From: Paramecium tetraurelia
Taxonomy: Eukaryota > Ciliophora > Oligohymenophorea > Peniculida > Parameciidae
NCBI RefSeq assembly: GCF_000165425.1
Contig: NW_001798962.1
Coordinates: 189,705-253,704, forward strand
Direction: 5' to 3'
Length of the DNA stretch: 64,000 nt
This document shows, in pieces, positions 1-11,520 of this stretch. The translations under genes were made by a program, and so were the position numbers. The notes beneath the pieces were generated by a model. That model worked only from the letters and a program-made list of their open reading frames with translations. It did no database searches and was not told where the DNA came from. Within the stretch, counting starts at the first letter, position 1. Each line of letters opens with the position of its first letter.

Positions 1-482
1 CAAGCCATGTAGAATAAGAAAGCAACCATCTCTCAAAAATAATCGATTATTGACTGCATAAAATACAAGTATACGTTTGCACTAGCAATATCATAGAAAA
101 ACTATTTCGCAAATTCTCTGCCTCAAAATAAGATTCTTTAATTAGTACTTCATCTTCTCAATTAATGCTTACTTCTCTCCGTAGAGCATCAGCAAGAACT
201 ACAGAAAAACTTATTGAAGATACCCAAATTCGCATACTTGAGCCTCTTAAAACTTGTAAAAGCCATTTCTAATAAAATTCTTAAAAACAAGAAATAAAAA
301 AGATTACATTATAAATTCCAAAATCATCAAGAATTATCAAAACACAACCTTCTGATCACTAAAAGATAAAGTTACCATAGACGCTTAAAAGTATGAAGTA
401 AATTCAAACTAGAAACTTTCTTTGCTCGTACTTAACTAAATATAAGAAATCGAAAACATTTATGGTTTAATAAAAGATATGA
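1..482 (+). CDS. 3' end of an unidentified basic protein (partial)
   Basis: The 5' end lies outside the window. Reading TAA and TAG as Gln, frame 2 is open from base 2. A 28-nt GTA...TAG intron (69-96) then joins it to frame 3, which ends at TGA 480-482. Without this splice both frames hit TGA early, so the intron is well supported. The visible 150 or so residues are rich in Lys, Ser, Gln and Thr, with segments such as LRRASARTTEKLIEDTQ. I see no signal peptide, membrane segment or known domain. Basic, low-complexity C-terminal tails of this kind are common in ciliate kinases and cytoskeletal proteins, but the function cannot be given from this piece. Confidence 0.6.
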
Positions 483-814
483 AATCTTTATAAAATATTA
501 ATCATTATAGAGATAGTTTTAAATATATATAATAAATTTATATCAACTTCTCAGACTTTAAGTTACGGGTAGATACATAACAGAGTTGGTTTCATCATTC
601 TCCATAATTTTAAGTTTGAGGCAAAAAGTATAAAATAATTGGAGATTTTATTTTAAATAAAATAATTTGGTTGTAAAAGAATAGGCAATATGCATAATGA
701 AATTAATTTATCCATTATGATGTTTGGCGATAAATGCAAATTTCATATGCTTTACTTTTCTTACTACTATTATCGCCTTCATATATTGGAATATTTTATT
801 TTAGATAAATTTAA
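483..814. other. AT-rich convergent intergenic spacer
   Basis: Very AT-rich, lying between the stop of the plus-strand gene at 482 and the stop of the minus-strand gene at 815. It should hold both 3' UTRs. No open frame of note and no clear terminator structure is seen. Confidence 0.4.
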
Positions 815-1365
815 TCAAAAAAACTTAATATATCTTCTTAAATTAATATTTTTTTGATATATTATATTATTCTAAATTTTTAGTTTTCTTCTTCGATAAC
901 TATAGATTAAAAGATTGTGAATAAAAACCCCTATATTCTATTATGGGTTCTCATTCTCTAACTCCAATAAATTTATCGACAAATCTGAAGATATTTTATT
1001 ACAGAATTTAATTTCTTTTGTGTGAGAGAACTCAAATTTGCGGTCTGTGAGAAGTAATTAACAATACCGACTTGCTTCTCTAAACCATATTTTATACAAA
1101 AGTACTAGGAGATTATTAATAATCAAACTAATTGTTTCTAAGCCAAGGAAATTCCTCAGAAATTTATTTTGTTCTTATTCTTGATTAAAATTCAAATAAT
1201 TTAAGCCAAAAAAAACTAATCTCCAATTTCCAGAAAAATTTATTCTATTTGATTGGCTTGAATTCCTTTTTTTAAAATTTAAATTTTTGAAAACAAATCC
1301 ATTAGCTACAACCAAATAAAAAGATCATTACTTGATTAAATGATATATCTTAAACAGAAAAGCAT
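815..1365 (-). CDS. hypothetical protein, 174 aa
   Basis: The frame starts at ATG 1365, is interrupted by a 26-nt intron (1306-1331, GTAATG...TTGTAG) and stops at TGA 817-815. The spliced length is 525 nt, an exact multiple of three. The protein starts MLFCLRYIIQSTNGFVFKN and has a hydrophobic central stretch (LETISLIINNLLVLLYKIW, about residues 75-95) that could be one membrane segment or a buried helix. The C-terminus is basic (YSYRRRKLKI). I do not recognise the family. Composition and the clean splice argue for a real gene, but the start could move if an upstream exon exists, since another open frame lies just 5' at 1446-1913. Confidence 0.5.
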
Positions 1366-1445
1366 TAATATTTAATTTTGTTCTTTCTTAATTATGCTCA
1401 TCTTAATTTCTTTGCATTCAAATTAATTACAATTATCAGATTCGT

Positions 1446-1913
1446 TCAAATTAAAATTTCTAGAGTTTTACGGAAAAATAATGAAAAAAACAGTATTTTA
1501 TTAAAGAAATACAAATTAATCAATTCACTAACCAGTTGAAGAAGATGAGTCTCAAAAGAGAATAATATTTGTTTAAAATTGAGAATTAATTTTATTAAAT
1601 TAAAGGAATTTTTTTCATTCTTCCTCTTTTTATTGAAAAATAGATTAATAAAAATCCAGAACCATAACGTTACATGTAAGATCTTATCAATTTATATTGT
1701 ACTCTATAGGCTAGTTTAAAGTAAAAATCGAAATAAACTTTATATAAATGCTTATTCTAATAATTATTGTTATACCCCTACGCTCATCATCCTTAAAGAT
1801 TTAAGTATTTCAAAAGACACTTACAATATGATACAGTCATTTTAGACGCAGATTTGCTCTTTTAGTCTCTTGATTAATTTCAATTAAGATCTTATAATAT
1901 TTTGAATCAACAT
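1446..1913 (-). CDS. possible hypothetical protein, 155 aa
   Basis: Open frame from ATG 1913 to TGA 1448-1446 with ciliate Gln codons. The first 30 residues (MLIQNIIRSQLKLIKRLKEQ) look coding. The rest is rich in Leu, Phe, Ile and Asn, as translated AT-rich spacer would be. A GTAAGT...TTTAAG stretch of 33 nt after about codon 34 could be an intron leading to another frame. It may be a 5' part of the neighbouring gene at 815-1365. I do not recognise it and the end is uncertain. Confidence 0.28.
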
Positions 1914-2266
1914 GATTGAATAAGCTCTAGGAGAGTTATCACCAGTGCGTTAATGATTAAAAATAAATAGTTATAAAATGGGGGCAACTTTGAATGCAAG
2001 GAAGAATATTATTAAGGTTAGATAATGGTTTACAATTTATATACAAGTACTTGAGTTGAGAAGAAGTAGGGAAGCCTTGGAATTGTCAATGGGAAGGGGT
2101 CTGATTTATCTTAAAGATATATATATTAATGCGTGATATAAATTTACGTATAATGTGAGGATGACTATAAAAAAAATTTGATTTTATAAAAACCAAAAAG
2201 TTGAAAAACGCATAGTTTGTGTAATTTAAGCAAAATAAGAGAGGCGAGAAAACATTAATATTAATA
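1914..2266 (+). promoter_or_regulatory. 5' region of the trichocyst matrix protein gene
   Basis: About 350 nt without a convincing frame, directly upstream of the strongly biased trichocyst gene. It contains G-runs at 1980-1984 and 2090-2098 (AATGGGAAGGGG) that stand out from the AT background. No TATA box or operator can be asserted. Confidence 0.3.
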
Positions 2267-3331
2267 ATGAAAGCTTTATTGATCTTAGGATTAGTGATTT
2301 TCACACAAGCCGTCTTCGTTAAGCATGCTTCTGAACCACATGCTGCCGTCTTCGCTTAACTCGAAGCACTTGAAGACCATCCATTGGGAAAGAAAATTTT
2401 GGACACAATCGCCTTGTAAATGAAGAACAAGTCACCACTTTCTGACATTGCCAAGATGCTCTAAGACTTGAGAGAAAACTTAGTCCTCTAATAACAAGAT
2501 GCTGAATTAGTCCACGTCGCTTAAGAAGCTGACTGTGAAGCTGAAATCTATGGATATGACAGAAGAATCGACTTCGCTTCCAACGAAATCACTGAAGCCA
2601 CCATCGATATCAACAAGTACACCGCTGATATTGAACTCTTGGAAACAGATATTGCCAACAAGGAATAATAATTAGAAATCTTAGCCAACTAAGAAGAATA
2701 ACTCAGATAAAAGAGAGCTGAAGACCACGCTTCATTCGAAGAAAGATAAATCACAACCCCAAAGGTCGTTGAAGCCCTCGACGTCATCGCCGCCAAATTG
2801 AGTGCTATCCAACCAGAAGCCGATGCTGAAGCAGTCCTTGCTGAATTAGAAAGAGTCGGTGGAAACAATCCCATCCTCGCCCTCGTCCAATTGGCCTCCA
2901 CATTCTCAGCTGAAAAATTATAAAACGTCTAAGACAAGATCGCTGAATTGAGAGCCTCATTGGAATAATCCATCATCGATGACTAAGAAGAAGAAGTCTA
3001 AGCTTAACTTAACTTCGAAGCTTAAATCGTTGAAATCAATGAATAAAGAGCTGCCCTCTAATCCGAAAAGGCTGACTCCGAAACCAAATTAGGATAAGCT
3101 TAAGTCCAATTGGCTGCTGCTAAGAAGAGAAAGTATGATGCTGGAAGAGAACTCGACTCAGCCACCAGAGGAAAGGTTGCCAAGGAAGCTGAATGTGACG
3201 CTTGGAGAACTTAATATGCCAGAGACACCGAATAAAGAACCGTCGAAATCGGTATCATCAGATAAGTCGAATAAATCCTCGCCACCAAGTTGGAAGGTGC
3301 CTCCTCATACATCAAAGGAAGAATCAACTGA
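2267..3331 (+). CDS. trichocyst matrix protein (TMP family), 354 aa
   Basis: Intronless frame from ATG 2267 to TGA 3329-3331. It encodes a secretory preproprotein: a hydrophobic signal peptide (MKALLILGLVIFTQAVF) followed by a short propeptide-like segment (KHASEPHAAVFAQLEAL) and then long acidic heptad-rich coiled coils over most of residues 60-350, with few Cys. This is the architecture of the Paramecium trichocyst matrix proteins, which are cleaved and crystallise inside the exocytotic trichocyst. Codon use differs sharply from neighbouring genes: C-ending codons (GCC, ATC, GTC, CTC) dominate, as expected of a very highly expressed gene. The start is the only ATG that gives a signal peptide. 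Family assignment is confident; which TMP subfamily (T1, T2, T4) is not resolved. Confidence 0.88.
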
Positions 3332-3877
3332 TCTTGATGTCTATAAACCATTTAATCAAATTTCTAAATTTTTTTTCATCATTAGGATTGTAATTAAGGG
3401 TTAATACTTAACTTTTTAAGAGTAAAACCCAATTCATCCATCTGTTTATTAAAGTTCTCATATGATGACTAGATTTTGAATTAGGATTTACTCATATCAA
3501 TAAATTCATTAAGAAATCTAGCCTATTCTTATTTACCTAATTAACAAGTTTAGTATTAATAAATAAAAAATATCATAAGAAAACTTAGATATTCATCTTA
3601 ATTGTTATCTTTGAATTTTGTTAAATTATTCTAACCTTGTAAAAGTAATCTCTATAGGAAAGTAGTGCAAGTAATTAAGCAATATATATTGATGATTATA
3701 AACCATTTTAGCAGGAAAATATATAAACAAACTAAAAATAAGATTTTGATTTAATATAAATTAATTTTAATATTTCTTTATTTAAAAATCCTGATATTGT
3801 TAGATTTATACTTCGTTTATCTATGAAATAAATAAAACAAATCATTGCTCTACTTAACTATTAACATATTTCGACTT
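3332..3877. other. intergenic spacer with no supported gene
   Basis: About 545 nt between the convergent stops of the trichocyst gene and the small acylated-protein gene. AT-rich with poly-T runs. No frame with coding character was found on either strand. Confidence 0.4.
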
Positions 3878-4264
3878 TCAATCTCTGAATTAGACCTTTT
3901 TGCATTGTTTTTCTTTTTAATTAAGAGAACTACAAGATGATTCTGGATATTAGTCATATGTTCGTGCACTTATAATCCCTTTAATTCCATCCTGCTAAAA
4001 TTTGACTTCTTCTTCTGCCACTATTTTTGGTTCTAAATAGATTATCACATGCTATGAACGAGGAGAATTAGGGCGAGAAGATAACAATACATCTCCATTT
4101 TAGAATGCGTACAATTAGCTGTGATCCTATATCAATTCCTCAAAGTTAGCTATTTGAAGTGAGTCTCCCTATGATTTTATGATGCTGTCTTATTTATTAG
4201 AAGTAATTATTTCTTCTTCAATTTTTGTCGCATCAGTGGTTGTAAAAGAACAATAATTACCCAT
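3878..4264 (-). CDS. small N-acylated hypothetical protein, 128 aa
   Basis: Single-exon frame, ATG 4264 to TGA 3880-3878. The N-terminus is MGNYCSFTTTDATK: Gly2 with Ser at position 6 fits N-myristoylation, and Cys5 could be palmitoylated, so a membrane-anchored peripheral protein is likely. The rest is acidic and polar with a Ser/Pro cluster (SSRPNSPRSQ) and no membrane segment. It lies 240 nt downstream of the kinase gene on the same strand. I do not recognise a family; the acylation reading is inference from the first six residues. Confidence 0.6.
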
Positions 4265-4504
4265 TATATATATTAATAATAATGTATTCTGAAACTTCAC
4301 TCTCTCTAAATCCCATAATTAAGAAAATAAGTTAGTTTATTTCAGATGCATTTTTTTTCCTTAGTAATCCCAAGAATTGATTCTATAATGAGAACAACAA
4401 CTATAACTAATCAGACATAAAACTGTGTATAAATTTGATATGAAATTAATTTATTTTAGATTTTAATATTAGAGCTTAAAATACATTTTAGTATGACAAA
4501 GTTA

Positions 4505-5899
4505 TCAGTGCTTGGCATTAGGCATTTTTGGCTTATATGATTACAAATGGCTAAAATCATAGATAGAAGTGTTGTCCTTCTTTTAATTGACATCGGAATT
4601 GATTGATGTTAAATAATTCTTAGTCAATTTTAAATTAGCCTGAGAGGATGATTGAAGTCCCTTAAATTCCAAAGCCTTAGCACTCTATATTGTTTATTTC
4701 GGGATCACAGGTTTGTTTTCAGTTGTGATAAAGTCTAATATATCATCCAAATCGTTGCTATCTGTTTTTTGAATTTTTTATTAATTCCCAAATTGAAGTG
4801 ATAAATCATCCTTTACACCTTAAGTTGTGACCTTCTGTTTTTTATCTATGTTTGTATCTTTAATCTCCTTATTCCAAAGCTTATCTTAATCCTCAAATAC
4901 TAATGTTGGAGCAATCTTCTAGATATTGTAAAAGTAAGGGTGTGTTAGAATTTATTAAGCAGTAATTCTCTTATTCGGATCCCATTTGATCATTTGAGAT
5001 AGTAAGTTCAGAGCTTCAATGCTTGCATTTGGAATTAATTGCTATAACTGAAGAGGCTAACATTGTGCCAATCCCATTCCTAATTATGATACTAAGCGAC
5101 AGCCCTCTGGCCAATCTGTTTAAGTAAATGTACTTAAAATAGATTACTAGAATAATACCCTAGAGTGGACAGTATTTTATTGAATTACTCCAACTCAGTA
5201 TTACCCTAAAACAGGGGTCTATTAAGAAATAACTCAGCCATAATACAGCCCAAGGCAAAAATATCAACTGGACTATTGTAATTGATTTGTTTCAATAATA
5301 TTTCTGGAGCCTAAATACATAAAGGGTCTACTTACCCGATACCATCTTGTAGCCACATAGTCGGTATATGGTGGTCGTGACCTTATTTCTCTTGCTAAAC
5401 CAAAATCGATAATCTTCACAACTCCATTTTCGGTCATGAGCATATTCTCTGGTTTAAGATCTCTATGAAAGTAACCATGCTTATGCATGTAGCTTAAACC
5501 ATTTGCAACCTAATAGATGATTGATTTGATTTGATCATCTGACATTGTTTTACCCTAATATTAAGTTTAGATTATATTCTACTTATTCTCTATGTTAGGC
5601 GTATATTTAATATATGCTCTTTTCTACAAACTCAAAAACTAAACAAAGAGTATCAGCATCAAGAAAAACTAAGATAGATCTAATTAAAAGTTACTTTCTT
5701 TCAGTTTTACAATGTTGGGATGATTTTGAAGTTTCATTAAGGCTTTCACCTCTCTCAAATTTGTACATTCTTCAAAATTATGATATTTTTATTTCATTTT
5801 TTTGATGGCTACTAATTCAAAACTTTCTGTGTTTTCGGCCTTCATCACCACGCCAAATGTGCCATCTCCACTTTTTTTAATCTCTTTGAATTTTTTCAT
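4505..5899 (-). CDS. MAK/ICK/MOK (RCK) family Ser/Thr protein kinase, 427 aa
   Basis: Five exons from ATG 5899 to TGA 4507-4505. The introns are 5669-5694 (26 nt), 5555-5582 (28), 5311-5335 (25) and 5116-5147 (32), and the coding length is exactly 428 codons. Kinase motifs appear in order: glycine loop SGDGTFGVV (residues 10-18), VAIKK (Lys33), [18 protein letters not shown], activation loop [13 protein letters not shown], and the GPEGC-like CMGC segment [12 protein letters not shown]. The T-D-Y activation motif is typical of the RCK group (MAK, ICK, MOK and Chlamydomonas LF4), which sits in flagella or cilia and controls their length. That would suit a ciliate, but ciliary location is inferred from the family only. 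The C-terminal 120 residues are a polar tail. Confidence 0.87.
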
Positions 5900-6320
5900 T
5901 GAAATTTATATTTTTATTAATATTAACAATTATAATCACAATCAGACTATAAAGATGAACTGACTAACATAATTAATATATTAAAATTCAATAATCAGCA
6001 CGAACCGTATTTAGAGTTCTCAATTTAATGTACTGTTTCTAATTGCATCTAATTTTATATATAAATGTATAATAATTAGTGTGATATGGTACTGAAAAAA
6101 TAATATATATTTATCATTATAATTAAGTTGATAATCCATTTAATAATCAATTCAAATCAAATTGTTGAATGTCTACATTGTATACTAGTAAGAATACTTA
6201 GAATTTAAATTTGAAGCCTCCTTTTTATTATTATTAAATAGTTGATACAATTTATATTTAAATCTTTTGGGTCCTTTATTTCATGAATTAATTGATTTGA
6301 TCTAATTATATTTTTAAAAT
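5900..6320. other. divergent intergenic region
   Basis: About 420 nt between the start of the kinase gene (minus) and the start of the WD-like gene (plus); it must hold both promoters. AT-rich, no frame and no distinctive motif recognised. Confidence 0.35.
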
Positions 6321-7215
6321 ATGGGAGGAATATGTATTAATTACAAATAGATTTCAGAATGTATTTTTGAGTCTATTTCGTATATTAATCAGGTGGTGTT
6401 CAATCATGATTTCTCAATAGTATTTATGATTTAGATAACTTAAAATAAATTAGATTCTTAAATTGGGTTATAACATTAAAATGGAAAATAAATTCTAGTC
6501 ATGTATTTTAAATAAGGGGCTATTAAAACAATTTCAAGTAATAAATTCTAAGGAAAGTAATAGCCAGCATTATTACCTTTTAGAAATAGTCGTCTTTTTC
6601 TATAAACTTATAAACAAGGAGAACGATATCTTTTAACTCCTGTTACTGCTTCAAATAATAACAAATATTTAGGTAGATTTTAGAATGAGGAGATACCTCG
6701 TATTTTTTAACCGTAATTTTCACACTTAAATTGCTTAGTAATGAATAAAAAAGAGAGTTTAATAGTAAGTGGAGGTCAATATTTATAGTTTTGGACCTAC
6801 TAAAATGAATGGAGAGTCACCTAATGGTTTCTTCTTGAATTTGTTTATTAAAAAGAAATGAAATAAATATGTTTTAATTAATCAGAAACTAAAATTATAA
6901 TTTCTCTAGGAACATCAATATTAATTCTGGGTCCTGTAAGTTAAATTACAAATTCAGAGCTTAAAATCTCACCAGTTCATTAATGATGATATTTTGGTTG
7001 TCAGAACAGCAAAACGCTATAACTTGCGTGTGGGTCAATTTATCATGAAATTGGCTATTGAATCATATGTTCTGAATAAATAAAATGGATAAATTGATTC
7101 AAAGATGGTAATAAGCGACAAATATGATTCTTTTAGGACATTATATTATTGCCCAAAGAAGAAAATTCTAGTGAATATAAGAAAAAACTTTGAGATTCAT
7201 AAATATAAGGGATGA
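6321..7215 (+). CDS. hypothetical WD-repeat-like protein, 290 aa
   Basis: Frame from ATG 6321 to TGA 7213-7215 with one 22-nt intron (GTAAGTT...TTCAG, about 6935-6956) that removes a premature TGA. The spliced length is 291 codons. The N-terminus MGGICINYKQ has Gly2 and Cys5, so acylation is possible. One segment, SLIVSGGQYLQFWTYQNEWR, resembles a single WD-repeat strand pair, and the spacing of other hydrophobic strands fits a degenerate beta-propeller. No catalytic motif is visible. Assignment to the WD class is weak; the gene itself is reasonably supported. It is convergent with the channel gene, stops being 175 nt apart. Confidence 0.55.
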
Positions 7216-7390
7216 TGGTAGAATGTCTAATTAAAAAAAATTTAATTAGACTTAATATATCATTATATTACAATTAGTGAGGATCTAAGATATTTTGTGG
7301 CTTGCAAAGGTAATTTGATTAGGGTGTTTTAGCTAAAATCAAAATGATAAATATAAATGAATGATGAGAACTTATTGTCATACTATTATA

Positions 7391-10300
7391 TCACAAATCA
7401 GTTCTAACTTGCTTAGACATAGAAATTCTTTGAGATAATTGGGTTTGTCCAGTGTATAACGGTTTCTTTTAAAATAATGAAGAGAAGTCATCTCCAAAAC
7501 CCTATGAATTTCTTTTACTTCCAACTCTTGATCTAGCAGTTTTATTAAGAGTATACATCAATTTCTTATCTCTCTTTTCATCCATAAGGGGGTCCTCTCT
7601 AAAATAGATAAATTAAATTACAATAATTTGAGTTTTTTCTTTATCCTTATGATTTGATTGATTGCTACAGCACTGAATGTATAGGAGGAAAACGAATGAA
7701 CAATATTTCGTTTGCGTTCTAAATATTTTGTTAAAATTCGAATTGCTTTGGATATCACAACCTTTGGGTTATTCCAAGTATAGTAACATTCATAGTTTTT
7801 CATATTTTCGAAACCTTCTAATTCCATTGAAGTCGATTGTTTTTCAAATATTGGTATAGATATTTCTTAAGAGGGATTTTCTGACAGTAATTTCGTAGTT
7901 TTATGTGTTTTAGCCGTTCTGCTTCTATTCGTTTATGTTTTTGTAGTTTTTCTCTTTAATTCATTCTTATCTTCTCTTGTATCAATGGAATCTCTTTTAT
8001 AATCGACTGACTAAACTGAGGACATATGAATAATTTCTCCTTAAGTATCTTTAAATTTTGATTTTCTTTTAACTGGTCTTTCTTTTTCTTAATTATGATC
8101 TACTTGTGTTTGAGTTGAGAATGGTTAATAAGACTCTTCTCTATTCTATTTTCGAATGTTTGTTGTTTGCTTTTTATTAATTCTATTAGGTATATCTACG
8201 GGACTAAGCAATCTATCATTTTTTAAAGAGTGTCTTTTATCATCCTTGACATTAGTGCTTAGATATCCTTGGTTGATATTTATGATATTGATATCATGAT
8301 CTTCTACTTTTAGTTTATTTTGGAAAGAATCTTGCCCTCCAAAACCAGCAGTTTGTATTGTGTTTTTGGCAGCAGAATTTCTCTTTTTATTAGGACTAAC
8401 ACTATGATCAGAATCTTCACTCTCTTAAATAGGTTATAAATTTCTAGTGTTGTTATGGTTGGTTTCATTCTAAGTATTTTAGCGACTTTAGGATTATTTT
8501 ATGGAGATTTTGGATTAGCTTTTATTTTAATAGGCTATGAATAAATGCGAAATCTTACAATATTCATATGGATAATCATCATTATCATCATAGGAAACAT
8601 CTGAGTTCTCTTCAACAATAGAAGGGTTTTCATTGTAAAGTTGGTTAGTTTAATATTCTCTGGCAATTGTAAGTGTCTTCTTCATTTCTAATAAGGTTGC
8701 ATAGTAACTTCTATCGGATCTCTACCTAACATAAGTTACATTTCTCTGCTATTGAATAGGGAAGTACTCCTTTTTAATCACCTTCTCCTTGTCTGGAACA
8801 AAATGGAGTATAGGGCAATCCTTGATGAGATGATCAAATTTTCTGCATGAATAGCATTATAACTAAGCTGGCTGATAATTCTCGCTTTGCAAAATTTAAT
8901 CTCTTACTTCACAAAAGCGTTCCTAAAAATTACATAATGACAATTACTAAATCAGTTTCATTGGTTTGGAGCACATTTAACAGTTTTTGTCTAGTGATTT
9001 TGTAAGCCCTCGAAAACCCAATGCTTTTGGCAGAAGCAGTACGGTTTAGACCAGTAAAAAATGAGTACTCTCCAAATGTTTACCCTTTTTCCAAAAAAGA
9101 GAGCACTCTAGTAATTCTACCCTAAGGATCATTTTGAAAAAGAATGGAAACCTTTCCTTTGGTAATTAGATAAAGTGAACAATCATCTGGAGTTCCTTAT
9201 TGTATAATTTAGTCTTCAGGAGAGAATCTGACTTCTTCAATAAGTAACGATAACTCTCTTAAGGTTTTTTAAGAGAATTTCGTTAAGACTTTATTTGTTT
9301 TCATCACATTTAGTCTAATTTCAAAAGTGAGTTCCTCTTATAAAGAACTAGATAGTTTAGTAGTAATTTGAGAAACTTCTTCATCATTAATTTCTTATTC
9401 TTCTTAAAAGATATAATCATAATAATTTCTAATTCTTGATTAGAGTTCAACTTTAATTTAATTCTTAGTCAGATATTGATTCAGTAGATTAGTGCTTCTC
9501 TTATAGAGTACTTATCTTGAATTCAGATTGCTGAGCATGAGACCTATACTATTGAAAGAGAAGGCGAACACTCCACAAGCCAAGAACATACTCAGATTTG
9601 CACATAACCTTTCGTAATCGTTTTATGGAGTCAAATCACCATAACCAACCGTGATCATAGTTTAAACAGCCCAATAGAATGCATAATTGTATTTAGTGAA
9701 TATATTTGCATCAGCTATGTGATAGATCTCCAACCAAGTTTTGTTGTATCCAATTTGATAAAAAGCAACACTATGCCAAAGACAAGCAAATAGATGGCCA
9801 ACATAGACTACCATAAACAGGAGTTTTATTAACTCAATGACATCCTGGACCCATCCTGAGAAATTGAAAAATCTATGATTCATAAATTAAGTTTTACTCT
9901 TCCAATTTATGCACTCTGCCCTGCAATTTGAATATTCTACTACAATAATAGATTGCATAAGGTAGCATTTGCCAACCAGGATGTTCCTGAGAATCACCAA
10001 TACTGGTATATTGAGCAATTAGCAATGAGACAATGGAGCACTTCAATATATAACAAATATGATTACCAAATCATATATGGCTTGTGTGTTGAGATAATTA
10101 GTGAATATCTTGCCCCTAGTTCTAATGATTATGCCTTTCTTGATGTACGATGTATTTATCACAATGAATCCATCGATTATGATGGAAAAGAGGAAGTAGA
10201 GTTCCACATCTTTCACAATCATACTCCCAAATACTACTTAATTTAATGTAATTCCGAAAGATATGTTGAAGGGGGTCCAAAAGAAAATTATAATAATTGT

Positions 10301-10918
10301 GAGAATGTACAACAATTGCCAGCCAATAACTAAGTAGCTGCTTTGATCTAAAATGGGAACAAATCTTAATTTCTTACAAAACTTCTCAACTAAATTTTTA
10401 TTAGCATGACGTTTTGAATCCACGTATCTTAAATCATCGAGCATAGTATTTTGATAAATGCTAAATTGTGAAAGCTTTTTCACATAGGCTCTTTAAAGTA
10501 AAAGATCTATAAAATGATGATAACGACTTTTGGCAATCACTAATTTAAGGAAGTTATTTACTCCCTCTTTAGGAAGATTGTTATAACTGCTTTAAGCAGG
10601 CTCTCTAATTTATTCCTTATTCGAATTGCTTCCCAGTATTTTCTCCTCCATTAAGGAGGTTTTAGGTGTAAATTAAATGAGTCCTGAATGAGGAGATTAA
10701 GATGGATTAATCTATTCAGTTGCTTTTTGTAAACTTATATTTGAAGGTGGTTTGATTGAACAATCTGCCACATCTTAAAGGGGGTCAACTTTGGTTGCAA
10801 GTTTAGCAGGACCTCTGAACTATTGTTTCATTTGCTCTTCACTATAACTGGGAGGAATCATGGCAAATTAAGAATTGCAATTATCACCATTATCCTGCAG
10901 CAGATCACATAAACTCAT
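7391..10918 (-). CDS. voltage-gated-like K+ channel with cyclic-nucleotide-binding domain and CCHC knuckle, 1134 aa
   Basis: Starts at ATG 10918 and stops at TGA 7393-7391. Five introns (10041-10066, 9873-9897, 8923-8947, 8535-8558, 7599-7621) give exactly 1135 codons. Domains in order: a cytosolic N-terminus; S1 (QSSYLVIGWQLLYILTIIII) and further membrane segments; a pore with selectivity filter TVGYGDLTP (GYGD means K+); a C-linker; and a cyclic-nucleotide-binding fold with GQTFGEYSFF and RTASAKSI. After the fold comes C-x2-C-x4-H-x4-C (CYSCRKFDHLIKDC), a zinc knuckle. The rest is a 450-residue polar basic tail. The family is the EAG/HCN/CNG-like K+ channels that are strongly expanded in ciliates. 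The first intron ends in AAG rather than TAG but is required to keep the frame. Confidence in channel identity is high; ligand and gating sense are unknown. Confidence 0.9.
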
Positions 10919-10952
10919 TAATTTAATAATGACATATATTCCCTCCAGGTTA

Positions 10953-11335
10953 ATGCTAAGTCAATTTATCAAACAAGAAATGTCCAGTCCTCTGCAAAAT
11001 GAAAAACCATCACAGCAAAGATTCCATTAATTTTTGAAGGAACCAAAGAGGTGATCACAAATAACTCTCTACTCTTTTCGCTTTCAAGAGTAATTCAAAT
11101 ACTTTATGATGTTGCTAATCAAATTTAAAGGAATTTCAAAGAACTGGAAAACAAATCTTTCAAATATTAAACGCATCTGAGGGTTACATTCATTAATAAA
11201 AAACATTAATCAACTTCTATGTTACTTAATGTGATAATAATCTCTAAATAAGTAAAATCATATTTTAAAATAAAAATAAAATATTTTCATTATTGTAAAA
11301 GTTTGCCAATAGTAAATTAATAGAAGTAAAGCTGA
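10953..11335 (+). CDS. possible small hypothetical protein, 117 aa
   Basis: ATG 10953 (or the in-frame ATG 10980) runs to TGA 11333-11335 if a 29-nt intron 10987-11015 (GTCC...CACAG) is removed; the length is then 118 codons. The protein-like core is KIPLIFEGTKEVITNNSLLF followed by an amphipathic stretch RVIQILYDVANQIQRNFKEL. The intron start GTC is atypical for this genome, which uses GTA, so the 5' structure is doubtful. It would be divergent from the channel gene with only 34 nt between start codons. No family is recognised. Confidence 0.35.
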
Positions 11336-11520
11336 TATTCTCTTAAATAACCCTGCTAATACTGGGATTTAAAATATTTGTATAAACAGCGGAACATCCA
11401 TATTCAATAAAAGAATCAAGATAATCTGTTTTAAGAATTTCCAAATAAGATAATATAATTCGATTAATATTCTTATTTAAATTCTAGAATTTTAGTCAAA
11501 TACACGTAATAATTAAAATT

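Noticed and set aside
1-60. A telomere or chromosome end at the left edge
   Set aside because: No C4A2/C3A3-type (or G4T2/G3T3) telomeric repeats are present; a gene simply runs off the edge.
9953-10246. A 97-residue plus-strand frame over the channel gene
   Set aside because: It is antisense to the membrane region of the K+ channel, whose spliced frame is continuous there; no family similarity.
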